Shown here: positions 54,409 to 63,203 of the stretch, in pieces
Numbering within the stretch: position 1 is the stretch's first letter
How the letters are laid out: every line of letters begins with the position of its first letter
Assembly (NCBI GenBank): GCA_046347015.1
Contig: JAXMHA010000009.1
Coordinates: 1 to 64,000 of the forward strand
Length of the DNA stretch: 64,000 nt
From: Dokdonella_A sp046347015
GTDB lineage: Bacteria > Pseudomonadota > Gammaproteobacteria > Xanthomonadales > Rhodanobacteraceae
Direction of reading: 5' to 3'
Program-made: the position numbers and the translations under genes
The notes under the pieces: model-generated
Told to the model about the DNA's origin: nothing
What the model saw: the letters and a program-made list of their open reading frames with translations, nothing else
The model's database searches: none

Positions 54409-54831
54409 CTACCTGTTCTTGATCTTTGGGTCTCCCTGGATGCCGCCAAGCGAAACTGGGTTCGTCACGCACGGGTGACCGTTGACGGTGGCGCACAACT
54501 TGTAGGTCCAGTCGCCTGCGGTTGAGGAGCTATTGTTGGTGTCCTGGATCTTGATCTGGGTATCGCCAACGGTGAGGCCGGAGAAGATGCTGCCCGCCGG
54601 TTGCGTACGGGTCGTCCAAGCAAAGCCCGGGGGTGTCGACTGCTGGGTGTTGAAGGATCCCTTCTGTTGCGCGTTGAGTACCAAGTTCCATTCGATGGTC
54701 TGAGCCGATGAGGACACATCGACATTGGTGACGTTGTTGACGCTGTTGCCGTTGACTACCAGCGTCCATGGATCGCTGCTGTTTTCCTGAACGGTGACGG
54801 GAACGACGATGTTGCCTCCGGGGTTGGTCAT
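54409..54831 (-). CDS. Beta-rich small protein ending in DPKIKNR (TIR-TPR locus)
   Basis: A 140-residue protein with AAGGAG before ATG 54831. It is Asn/Ser/Thr/Val-rich (MTNPGGNIVVPVTVQEN, SVNNVTNVDVSSSAQTIEW) and predicted all-beta; no signal peptide. Two Cys near the end (LCATVNGHPCVTN) could pair. Base composition appears less GC-rich than its neighbours, suggesting separate origin. It starts 34 bp after the TIR-TPR stop, so it is probably co-transcribed. The C-terminus GDPKIKNR matches that of the exported peptide downstream. I recognise no family. Confidence 0.75.
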   Translation of the reverse strand: MTNPGGNIVVPVTVQENSSDPWTLVVNGNSVNNVTNVDVSSSAQTIEWNLVLNAQQKGSFNTQQSTPPGFAWTTRTQPAGSIFSGLTVGDTQIKIQDTNNSSSTAGDWTYKLCATVNGHPCVTNPVSLGGIQGDPKIKNR

Positions 54832-54864
54832 GCTGTTCTCCTTGGGTTGCGATGAAGGTTACGC

Positions 54865-57126
54865 CTACTGGCGCGACGTTGCCGGTGGCGGCGGGGCGTC
54901 GCCGTCGCCCCTCGCGGCCGCCAGCAGCTTGGCCTGAAATTCCGGATTGGGCGGGTAGTCGATCCGCGCGCGGCGCAGGACATCGACCAGCGCGCGGTCG
55001 CGATAGCCACTTGTCCAGAGTTGCTTGATCAGCGGTTGCGCGTCGGCACTTCGCCCTAGCGCCAGCAGCGCTTCGACTTGCAGCGCCAGCAGCCGTGGAT
55101 CGTCCTTGCCGGCCTTTTGCGCCCGCAAGGTTTTCAGGGCATCGTCGCGAAGTGTTTTCGCGGCTTGCGCATCCGCGAACACGTCCGCCAACAGCAGCTT
55201 GGCGGTCATCGTGGCCAGCAACGTGTCGCGATCGTCGGGATTGCCCGCCAGCATCGGTTCGAGCGTTCGCAGCGCAGGTTGTGCCTTTGATCGTGCCAAG
55301 TCACGCTGGCCCGCAGCATTTGATTCCGCCGCCTGTTCGGTCAGCGCGCCGGCGAGGTCGCCCTGCCAGTAGCGGTTGCTCGGGTCCTTCTTGGCCAGCG
55401 TCGCAAGGATCGACAAGGCGCGCGTCGTCAGGGCGTTGGCCGCGGTGTCATCGCCGCTCAAGCGTTTCAGGCGCGCCAGTTGTGTCGCGTACAACGCGAC
55501 ATCGTCCTGAAAGTCGGTCTGCGCGGGGTCGAACTTCATCAACTCTTCGGCCATGTCGACCGCTGCCTGCAGGTCGCGAATCCCCCCTTGCAGGTCACCG
55601 GCAAGCGCGAGGGTGCGGCCGAGGATCGCGCGTACCCGCAGCACGTTCTCGCGCTGCCGGTTGTCATTCGGCGTCCGCAGGGCCAGGCGAGTTTCGATTG
55701 CGTCGTCGGCACGATAATCGGCGACGGCGGTGGCGAGATCGCCGCGTTGCAAGGCCATCTTGCCGAGACTGTTGTGCGCGTCACCCAGATTCGAGGCGTA
55801 GTCGGTACTGTCTGGTTTCAATACAACGAGTTCACGAAAAAGTGAACGCGAGCGTCGGTATTCTGATTCCGCGGCATCGAACTGACCGCGCGCCTCGTCC
55901 AGGTGCCCGAGGTTGCTCACAACCGTCGCTCGTTGGTACAGCAGATCAGCTTCGTCCTTTGCACGTGCTTGTGGAGCCGGTAGCGTCTTCAGCGCGGCTT
56001 CAAATTCCTGCTGCGCCGCGTCCAGTTTGCCTTGGTTCCAGTGGACCAAACCGATGTAAGCGAGGGTGCGTGAGTACGCGACTTGCCGGACGACGTCGGC
56101 CGGCGCTTTCGCCGCCAATTTTGACGAGATCGTCGTGGAGGCCTGGAATGCCTCCAGCGCGCCGGGCAATTGGCCTTGGGCCAAGCGCACGTCCCCGATC
56201 TTTTCCAGCGCCTTGGCACGCTGCGCCAGCGCCGTATCGGTGACATCGGTCGTCGGCAGCGACTTGAAATACGCCATCGCCTTGTCGTCGACCGCCTGCA
56301 TGATGTCGACGCGAGCTAGCTGTGTGAGCTTCTCGTTGAGATCGCCGAGCATGAAGCCGACCAGATCCTCGGCCTGCTTCTGGCGCCGCTCGGCGGCCTG
56401 CTGCGCGATGACGGCTTGCTGTTGCGCGATGACGGCTTGGTGACGCGAGATCAACGCGTACACGGCCAGCACACTGGTGATCGCCATCACCGCGACGGCC
56501 AGCGCCGCGATCGCGGTCAGGCGGCGTACGCGGCGTTGCTGCTCGCGCTGCTTCAGCGCATCGAAGCCGACGCCGAGCATGCCCGCGACCAGCTTCAGCT
56601 TGGCGTTGGCCTTGCCGTCCTTGCCGGGGCGGGCGTCGGCAGCGATGGGCTCGGTGCGCTCGTCCGTCGGTTGACCCTTGGCATCGAGCTTGAAACGCAG
56701 CGCGGGGCAAAAGCATTCCTCCGCTGCGCGGCCGGGAATTTCGCTCGCATCCGGTTCGCCCTCGACGATCAGGCAGAAGATGCGCTCGGCGCGGCCCATG
56801 CTTTTGTACGCCAGCACCTCCTCGTTGACCCAGCGCGAGGTGGCCGAGGCCGGCGAGCAGATCACGATCAGGTTCTCCGATTGCGCGAGCGCGGCGTTGA
56901 TCTTGCTGCCGAGCTCGGGCGAGCTCGACAGTTCCTCGCGGTCGCGGAACACCGGATTCAATCGGCGCGGGATCAGGCCCACTTCGGTCTGCCTGCCAAC
57001 CAGCCGCGAGGGCACGCGATAGGTTTCAAGCGCCTTGTGCAGCCAGTCCGCGCACGCCTTGTCGCGATGGCTGTAGCTGATGAAGGCGCGATAGGTGAAT
57101 TGCGGACCGGATGGCGACTCGGACAC
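54865..57126 (-). CDS. TIR domain - transmembrane - TPR repeat protein
   Basis: A 753-residue protein. GTG 57126 follows AAGGGG. Residues about 10-145 are a TIR domain (YRAFISYSHRDKACADWLHKAL, NPVFRDREELSSS, VICSPASATSRWVNEEV), where Glu103, four after Trp99, is at the position of the NADase Glu of SARM1-type TIRs. A single helix is at about 203-225, followed by a Gln-rich coil (HQAVIAQQQAVIAQQ), then eight or more TPR-like repeats to the C-terminus. It could cleave or bind NAD-derived nucleotides when the TPR part senses a partner. It heads the group with the two DPKIKN proteins and the SLOG membrane protein. Confidence 0.82.
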   Translation of the reverse strand: MSESPSGPQFTYRAFISYSHRDKACADWLHKALETYRVPSRLVGRQTEVGLIPRRLNPVFRDREELSSSPELGSKINAALAQSENLIVICSPASATSRWVNEEVLAYKSMGRAERIFCLIVEGEPDASEIPGRAAEECFCPALRFKLDAKGQPTDERTEPIAADARPGKDGKANAKLKLVAGMLGVGFDALKQREQQRRVRRLTAIAALAVAVMAITSVLAVYALISRHQAVIAQQQAVIAQQAAERRQKQAEDLVGFMLGDLNEKLTQLARVDIMQAVDDKAMAYFKSLPTTDVTDTALAQRAKALEKIGDVRLAQGQLPGALEAFQASTTISSKLAAKAPADVVRQVAYSRTLAYIGLVHWNQGKLDAAQQEFEAALKTLPAPQARAKDEADLLYQRATVVSNLGHLDEARGQFDAAESEYRRSRSLFRELVVLKPDSTDYASNLGDAHNSLGKMALQRGDLATAVADYRADDAIETRLALRTPNDNRQRENVLRVRAILGRTLALAGDLQGGIRDLQAAVDMAEELMKFDPAQTDFQDDVALYATQLARLKRLSGDDTAANALTTRALSILATLAKKDPSNRYWQGDLAGALTEQAAESNAAGQRDLARSKAQPALRTLEPMLAGNPDDRDTLLATMTAKLLLADVFADAQAAKTLRDDALKTLRAQKAGKDDPRLLALQVEALLALGRSADAQPLIKQLWTSGYRDRALVDVLRRARIDYPPNPEFQAKLLAAARGDGDAPPPPATSRQ

Positions 57127-57358
57127 GCGACACCCCTTGCCGGAAACCCGATCGGGGAACGCTCGTCGAGGCTGGCCGGACCGAGGGTCGACTTCCGGTG
57201 CGGCAGTCGTGGCGGGCCGAGCGAGCCTAGCACCCGGATTGATCCAAGTCATTTTCCGGCCGCTGTCGCTGTTGCCGGCGCTGTGCGAAGCTTGCGTCCG
57301 AGCCGCCCAAGGCCCTTGGCGCCGGCGCGGCCTGCCTGAAGCGTGCCAGGGGAAGCGC

Positions 57359-57754
57359 ATGATCGATGTCCGGCGTGACGTACCGCTGCGAACCGAAGAC
57401 GTGATCCGGGTATTCGATGATTCGGGGCTGATCCGGCCGACGGACGATCCCGATCGCATCACGCGGATGTTCGCGGCGTCGAACCTCGTGGTGTCGGCGT
57501 GGGATGGCGGCGTTTTGGTCGGTGTCGCGCGTGCGTTGACCGACTTCAGTTATTGCTGCTATCTGTCCGACCTGGCGGTCGCGAAGTCGCATCAGCGGCA
57601 GGGCGTCGGCAAGCGCCTCGTCGACGAAGTGCGGCACGCGATCGGTGAAGGATCGACGCTGATCCTGATCGCGGCGCCCGGCGCCATCGCGTACTATCCG
57701 AAGCTCGGATTCGCGAAATCGGAACGCGCGTACGTGCTGCAGCGAACGCGCTGA
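57359..57754 (+). CDS. GNAT family N-acetyltransferase
   Basis: A 131-residue acetyltransferase: short N-terminal strand, YCCYLSDLAVAKSHQRQGVGKRLVDEV (acetyl-CoA loop QRQGVGK) and APGAIAYYPKLGFAKSERAYVL. ATG 57359 has AGGGGA upstream. It is 19 bp ahead of the PaiB-like gene. In Bacillus a GNAT (PaiA) and PaiB are neighbours, so the pair may do the same job; substrate unknown (polyamines for PaiA). Confidence 0.83.
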   Translation: MIDVRRDVPLRTEDVIRVFDDSGLIRPTDDPDRITRMFAASNLVVSAWDGGVLVGVARALTDFSYCCYLSDLAVAKSHQRQGVGKRLVDEVRHAIGEGSTLILIAAPGAIAYYPKLGFAKSERAYVLQRTR

Positions 57755-57773
57755 CCGGTTGCAAGGGAGCGCC

Positions 57774-58826
57774 ATGTACATCCCGAGGGTCAACGCAGTC
57801 ACCGATCTCGCGACGTTGCATGGCCTGATCGAAGCTCACCCGCTCGGAAGCTGGGTGGCGATGCGCGAAGGCGAACTCGTCGCCAACCACATCCCGTTCC
57901 TGATCGACCGCTCACGCGGGACATTCGGGACACTGGTCGCACATGTCGCGCGTGCGAACCCGATCTGGCGCGAGTGCCTGACGCCGGCGCCGTCGCTGGT
58001 GGTGTTCCAGGGCGCCGATCAATACATCACGCCGACCTGGTATGCCGACAAGCGCGAGCACGGCAAGGTTGTCCCGACGTGGAACTACGTCGTCGTTCAC
58101 GCGCACGGCACGCCGGTGGTCATCGACGACAAGGACTGGCTGCGGCGCCACGTGAACCAGCTCGTCGATACGCACGAATCACGCGAGCCGGTGCCGTGGA
58201 AGGTGTCGGACGCACCACGCGACTACGTCGAGCGCGAACTCGGTGCGATCGTCGGCATCGAGATCCCGATCGATCGCCTGACCGGCAAGTGGAAGGTCAG
58301 CCAGAACCGGTCGGATGCCGACAAGCGCGGCATCGTCACCGGATTGCGTGCGCGTGGGGACGAGCGCTCGCGCGAGATGGCGGACCTGGTCGCGGCCTGC
58401 GCAAGGCCCGCTGCCATCGGTGGCACCGACGCCGGCGTGGCGACGCTACCGGCTCCGGTGATTTCATCCGCGATCGCGCAACTGCGCACGACCGACCTTG
58501 ACGCGTCGATCCGGTTCTACACGGAGGTTCTCGGCCTCGTGGTGGATTTCGTCCACCGGGATTTTTACGCCGGCATCCGTGCGGGCCGGCAAGTGTTCCA
58601 CCTGAAGCGTGTCGATGCCCCGGATCGGTCGATTGCGGAAGTCGCTGCCGACCACCACTTCCATCTCTATCTCGAAACAGCAGGCGTCGGGGAGGTGGCC
58701 GCGCGGTTGAAGGGACTCGGCGTGCCGCTGGTCGAAGACGTGCACGACACGTCGTGGGGAACGCGCGAGATCGTCATCCGCGACGACCAGGGACACACGC
58801 TTTACCTCGGCGAACCCATCCGTTGA
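57774..58826 (+). CDS. PaiB-type FMN-binding protein fused to a VOC/glyoxalase domain
   Basis: A 350-residue fusion. Residues 1-205 match PaiB (MYIPRVNAV, SWVAMREGELVANHIPFLIDR, PTWNYVVVHAHGTPVVIDDKDWL, LTGKWKVSQNRSDADKRGIVTGL), an FMN/haem-binding split-barrel family acting as negative regulator of protease and sporulation genes in Bacillus. Residues about 230-350 are a vicinal-oxygen-chelate domain (ISSAIAQLRTTDLDASIRFYTEVLGLVVDF, GTREIVIRDDQGHTLYLGEPI). ATG 57774 follows AAGGGAG. It probably forms an operon with the GNAT gene. Confidence 0.8.
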   Translation: MYIPRVNAVTDLATLHGLIEAHPLGSWVAMREGELVANHIPFLIDRSRGTFGTLVAHVARANPIWRECLTPAPSLVVFQGADQYITPTWYADKREHGKVVPTWNYVVVHAHGTPVVIDDKDWLRRHVNQLVDTHESREPVPWKVSDAPRDYVERELGAIVGIEIPIDRLTGKWKVSQNRSDADKRGIVTGLRARGDERSREMADLVAACARPAAIGGTDAGVATLPAPVISSAIAQLRTTDLDASIRFYTEVLGLVVDFVHRDFYAGIRAGRQVFHLKRVDAPDRSIAEVAADHHFHLYLETAGVGEVAARLKGLGVPLVEDVHDTSWGTREIVIRDDQGHTLYLGEPIR

Positions 58827-58882
58827 TGTTCCCCGTCCTCGGTGGCAGCCACCGATTGGGCGGCTGCCACGCGGCGCATTCG

Positions 58883-60598
58883 TCAATGCCCCACCGAGAT
58901 CACCGTCGGCGGCGTCGTCGGCGACGACGAACCCTCCTGAAGCAGTCGCAGCTCCCAGCCGCCGCCGGGCGCCAGGTTGAACGAGTTCACCATGCCGGCG
59001 ATCAGGCCGCTGCCATCATCCAGCGGATGCAGCGCGCGGATGCCGTAATTGTTGATGTCGCCGAGTCCCGAATAGTTCTCGTTGACCGCAGGCGAATCGG
59101 AAGAGTCGAAGCGCCACAAGTCGGCGCCGGCCTCCGGCTGCCCGGCCGGCCCTTGCCGGCCTGAAGCGTCCTGTGTCCCGATGAACAGGTGACCGTCGAA
59201 AACGGCCATTCGCCACGTGTACAGGTTGCCGCGATTGCCGAACCCGGACGGCCCGTACAGCGGCGTCCAGCCCGTTGGCTGCATCGCGAACGTCTTCGGG
59301 GCGCTGCAGCACGCCGGCAATTCACTTTCACCGTACAGCAACTCGACCTCGCGTGTGTTCGGATCCTCGAGGTTGCGGCCGCGCCAGACCGACGTGCTGC
59401 GGTAAATTCCGTTCTTGAGCGCCTGCAGTTCCTGGTTGTTCTGTGGCATGCCGAAGCAGAACGAGTACGTGCAGGTCTCGTGGATACCGAATGCCGGGGG
59501 CGTCTGCAGGTGGATCGTGCCCCAGTACAGCCAGCCGTCGTAGTACGCGACCGCACCGCCCGAGTAACCGTAGCGTGCCGTGATCCGGTCAGGATCGTAC
59601 TCGAGGGGTGTCCACACCTGCTGCCAATTGTTGATGTCATTCGACGTCAGGCCGCCTTGCGGAATCACCGGACTGATCCAGACGCCGGCGACTCCCCCGG
59701 TGCCGCGCTGGATCGGCACCGTGGACACGGCAAGCCGGTCCTGGCCGTCGGCGTCGATGTACTTCGTGATGTTGGCGACGTCGGCCGTCACCTGGCCGAC
59801 TTCCGTGAAGCGACTGCACCAGTTGGCCGCCAACGGGGCCGACCCGGGCGGGCTGTTCCAGCGCAGCACGGCGCCGTAGCTGTTGTTGCCGAGGCCGACG
59901 TAGAGGACGCCGTCGACGGCGCTGAAGCCGCGAACGTAGTTGTAATCGGTGCGCGCGCACGAGCCGAGGAACTGCCCGGTGTCGGCGCGAAACGCGAAGA
60001 AGTTCGCGCTGGCGCTGTTGAGGCTGGGACCGGCAAGGAACACGTAGTTGCCGATCGTCCCGGCGCCCCGAAGGCCAAGCGTGTTTTTCAGCAGGAGCGG
60101 GCTGTTGACCTGTACTTCGGCCAATTCGCCGGTGCCGAGATCCCACGTGTAGATCCTCGGCGGCCGCCAGTCCCCGAAGAAGGGCGGAAAGCCGGGATTC
60201 TCCCGCACTTGTTCGGCGAGGCCGTACTCGCAGACCAGGTCGGAGTTCAGGATGGGATCGATGTCGGTCCGATTGCCGGAGACCAGGCAGAAACCGTTGG
60301 CGAGCGTCCCGAACCAGAGCTTGCCGTTCGCTTCGGTCAGGCTCCAGATGTACGACTGGTTCGCCTTCGGCTGGCCGACCAGACAGGTGCCGTCCGGATT
60401 GATCGGCGGGTAGTCGACGCCGAGGCCGTCGAAACATTCGTCGGGCGCGACCTGCCACAACAATTGATTGATGGTCAGTATCGGTTGCGGGACCGGAACC
60501 GCCAGCGCATTCGCGGCCACCGACGCGACCACTGCGGCAAGAACACGAACCACGGTGCCGCGCGTGCGTGCGCGGTCAATCGGATGCTGAGTACGCAT
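58883..60598 (-). CDS. Secreted protein of unknown family, propeller-like
   Basis: A 571-residue exported protein. ATG 60598 has GAGGG upstream; the signal peptide ends near ANALAVPV. The mature protein has repeated Trp/Tyr-Gly segments with WFGTLANGFCLVSGNR, LYVGLGNNSYGAVLRW, YWGTIHLQTPP and LFIGTQDASG, suggesting a beta-propeller of six to seven blades, several Cys, and a short Ser/Thr/Pro tail ending VISVGH. Similar large secreted propellers occur in proteobacteria without known function. The 201 bp on its upstream side, up to the cupin gene, hold no gene. Confidence 0.7.
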   Translation of the reverse strand: MRTQHPIDRARTRGTVVRVLAAVVASVAANALAVPVPQPILTINQLLWQVAPDECFDGLGVDYPPINPDGTCLVGQPKANQSYIWSLTEANGKLWFGTLANGFCLVSGNRTDIDPILNSDLVCEYGLAEQVRENPGFPPFFGDWRPPRIYTWDLGTGELAEVQVNSPLLLKNTLGLRGAGTIGNYVFLAGPSLNSASANFFAFRADTGQFLGSCARTDYNYVRGFSAVDGVLYVGLGNNSYGAVLRWNSPPGSAPLAANWCSRFTEVGQVTADVANITKYIDADGQDRLAVSTVPIQRGTGGVAGVWISPVIPQGGLTSNDINNWQQVWTPLEYDPDRITARYGYSGGAVAYYDGWLYWGTIHLQTPPAFGIHETCTYSFCFGMPQNNQELQALKNGIYRSTSVWRGRNLEDPNTREVELLYGESELPACCSAPKTFAMQPTGWTPLYGPSGFGNRGNLYTWRMAVFDGHLFIGTQDASGRQGPAGQPEAGADLWRFDSSDSPAVNENYSGLGDINNYGIRALHPLDDGSGLIAGMVNSFNLAPGGGWELRLLQEGSSSPTTPPTVISVGH

Positions 60599-60799
60599 GC
60601 AACCCTCTCGTCGGCCGCTCCCCGCTGCGTGAATGCGGCGGTGATCGCTCATTTCCGTCTCCTGGAGCCGGACGTTCGATCGACCCGGCTGCCCCCTGTC
60701 GACTGCTCGTTGTGCGCAACGACTCCCGTCGTGCGACGGTCACGAGTATACGGTGCCGGTCCGTTGTCGAGGTTCAGGAACCGTTGGCGGCGGAAACCA

Positions 60800-61747
60800 T
60801 CAGGTGCCGACGGCCACGTCCGGGGTGCTGCGGCGCAATAGCCGACCGGCTGTCCGCACGCTGCGCATCACGGCGGCTTTCGATCGATCGACGGCAGGGT
60901 GAACCCCCACCGGGCCCGGCGGCAAGCCGAGCCGGCGGAGGCCGGCGTTGAAGCAATGGGCGTCGGTGCGGCGGTCGGACCCGGCCGTGCGGAACGTGAA
61001 CGCAAGCGAGATCGACAGGCCCGACAACGTATGCACGCGATGCGGCGCGATAAACGGGTGGTGCACGCCGAGACCGGGTTCGAGCTCGAAGCGCATCGCC
61101 TTGGCTTCGATGGCATCGCGGTACGGGGGGCGGGTTCCGACATGCGCCAGCAGCAGGTCCCGCTCGGCGGCCGACATCACCTTGTCGTCGGCCGGATCCC
61201 ACAGGTACGCGGTCTTGCGGCCGCGGACCTGCAGCAGGAAATTCATCTCCCGGTCCATGTGGTACGGCGTGACCGAATCCTGCGTCGAAATGAAGACGTA
61301 AGTCGAAAACCACGTGACGCGGTCGTCGTACGGTTCGATGGCTGCCGCAATCTCGCCGAGCAGGTGTTCGATGACCGGGCGCATCTCCGGGTCGAGTTCG
61401 GGGTTGTAGATGCACAGGTACGCCTGCAGCTCCTCGAAGCGCTCCAGCGTGTCGGCCATCGTCAGGCCGTGCCGGAAGCGGGCGTAGGAGGTGTCGAAGT
61501 CGGCGTCACCCGGGATTGCGCCGACCCGGAACTGGATTTGCCGCGGCGCCATTCGCCGGCACAGCGCGAACAGCGCATCGCGCCCGAACATCGGGTGTTC
61601 GGCGAGCCGGTGCCGCAGCAGGAACGGCCGGCGGTTGTATCCGTCGCGCAAGGCGCCGGAATCGAACTCGAGCCACGGATCGGCGCGGAGCCGGCCTTGT
61701 CGCAGCAGCTCGCGATGTTCGTCGGCGGTCAGGAATCGTCCCAGCAT
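60800..61747 (-). CDS. Cupin-like (JmjC/cupin_8-type) domain protein
   Basis: A 315-residue protein. An HxD metal pair lies in TPYHMDREMNFLLQVRG, and a second His is in APHRVHTLSG; together they form a cupin/JmjC-type Fe(II) triad. FDTSYARFRHGLTMADTLE and FSTYVFISTQDSV surround the core. ATG 61747 has AGGTGGG upstream; a GTG at 61756 would add three residues. Likely a 2-oxoglutarate-dependent oxygenase or a regulatory cupin; substrate unknown. Confidence 0.75.
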   Translation of the reverse strand: MLGRFLTADEHRELLRQGRLRADPWLEFDSGALRDGYNRRPFLLRHRLAEHPMFGRDALFALCRRMAPRQIQFRVGAIPGDADFDTSYARFRHGLTMADTLERFEELQAYLCIYNPELDPEMRPVIEHLLGEIAAAIEPYDDRVTWFSTYVFISTQDSVTPYHMDREMNFLLQVRGRKTAYLWDPADDKVMSAAERDLLLAHVGTRPPYRDAIEAKAMRFELEPGLGVHHPFIAPHRVHTLSGLSISLAFTFRTAGSDRRTDAHCFNAGLRRLGLPPGPVGVHPAVDRSKAAVMRSVRTAGRLLRRSTPDVAVGT

Positions 61748-61885
61748 GTGTCCCACCTGGCAATCGCCCGCTCGCCGCCATGGCAGTGGCGGGCCCCGAG
61801 GCCATTCTTGCAGGAATCGCGCCGAGCGCGGCCGGACCCGGGGTCGGGAAGGCTCCGGCCGATCGATACGGACCCCCGGGCCCGG

Positions 61886-62464
61886 TTACGCCATCGGCTT
61901 GACGCCGATCAGCCAGCCGTGGAGCCAGAACGCGAATACGCCCCACGCCAGGAGGCCGGCGGCAACGGCCAACGCATCGCCCGTGGCGGTGGCGGCCGGA
62001 ACGGCAGTTCCGGCAAGCAGGTCACGCCGGCGCGAAAACGTGAAATCGGCCAGCGCCCAGGCGAGGAATGCGCCAAACAACACCACGTCGTGCAGATACC
62101 CGGTCGCCAGCAAGTGCCCGAAGGCCCACAACGCCGCGCCGGCCAGCATCGGGTGGCCAAGCAGTGCCTTCAGGCGGTTGCGCGGCACGTAGGTCGCGGC
62201 GATCAGCACGAATGCGACCAGCGTGAACAGCGAGTTCAGGTGCCTTGCCCACACGGGCGGCACGTACAGCAGCACGGGCGCGTGGCGGGCAAGGCCGAAC
62301 CCGTACACGATCAGCACGAAGCCTGCGATTGACGCCAGCGAATACAGGCCCTTCCACGCATTCAGGCCGATTCGGGCCACCATGTGCGCACGCCAGTCCG
62401 GGGCCAACATGTGCACGGAATGCACGCCGAGGAACAGCGCGAGGCCGGCGATCAATACGGGCAT
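61886..62464 (-). CDS. NnrU family membrane protein
   Basis: A 192-residue protein with six helices: LIAGLALFLGVHSVHML, the GLYSLASIAGFVLIVYGFG helix, SLFTLVAFVLIAATYVPRN and HPMLAGAALWAFGHLLATGYLHDVVLFG, ending GVKPMA. HPML and HLLATG motifs match NnrU, a membrane protein linked to denitrification in some species and to isoprenoid/methyltransferase-type families. ATG 62464 is chosen. Function uncertain in this context. Confidence 0.78.
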   Translation of the reverse strand: MPVLIAGLALFLGVHSVHMLAPDWRAHMVARIGLNAWKGLYSLASIAGFVLIVYGFGLARHAPVLLYVPPVWARHLNSLFTLVAFVLIAATYVPRNRLKALLGHPMLAGAALWAFGHLLATGYLHDVVLFGAFLAWALADFTFSRRRDLLAGTAVPAATATGDALAVAAGLLAWGVFAFWLHGWLIGVKPMA

Positions 62465-62599
62465 GGCGAAAACCCCTCGTCGCGGATCGGGCGCGAGTGT
62501 CGCACGAACCGGCATGCCTGCGACCGCGCCGCGAGTCCCGGGACTGCCCCTGGCCGCCGCGCGCGCCGCCCGCGTTGCCGCCCGGGCGGCTTCGCATTT

Positions 62600-63145
62600 C
62601 CGCTACGGGGCGCCGAGGAAATCCTGCTTGCCGATCTGCGCGCCGGCAACGCGGAGGATGTCGTACGCCGTGGTGCAGTGCCAGAGCGGAAACCAGTGTC
62701 TTGCGTGCCCGAGTGATCAGCACGGCGCGGGTGTCGGTGAAATCGCGATGCTTCCATATCCGACCGAGGCAATCGCAATTGGTCTGTACCTGCAGGAGCG
62801 CCACCCGCGCTTCGTTCCACGCGATGCCGGTAGTCTCGTCGCGCCGGTTGCAGGCCACGAACAGCCACGGGTAGTGCGACTTCGGTTTCGCAGCGACTCC
62901 ACGGTCGCGCAGCCACGCCCTCGGCAGCGGCCTCGATCAGGACCCGAGCATTGCCGTGCGTCGGCGTAGCGTGCCGGCCAATGGATCAGATCCTGCGCCT
63001 GTGCGTACGCGCGCTCGGCCGTTCCCAACAGCTCCAGGACTTGCTGCGACGGCGGCTGGGAAGCCCGCTCCTGACCGCAGCCGGTCAGGATCGTGACCTT
63101 CAGCCAACTTGCGGGTACAAGTTTCAGAAAAGCGCGCCGTTCCAT
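62600..63145 (-). pseudogene. Frameshifted hypothetical lipoprotein gene
   Basis: ATG 63145 begins a plausible signal/lipoprotein start (MERRAFLKLVPASWLKV with LTGC) and runs in one frame to about RYADARQ. Coding-like sequence then continues in a second frame (NARVLIEAAAEGVAARP) and a third (AAKPKSHYPWLFVACNRRDE, then WNEARVALLQVQTNCDCLGR). At least two frameshifts are needed to join them. The 3' end is not certain. No family recognised. Confidence 0.5.
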
Positions 63146-63203
63146 GTTGGCCCCCTGTTGCCGGCGTGCCCAAGATGCTCAAGGGTTGTCGCAGCGATGC
63201 GGA

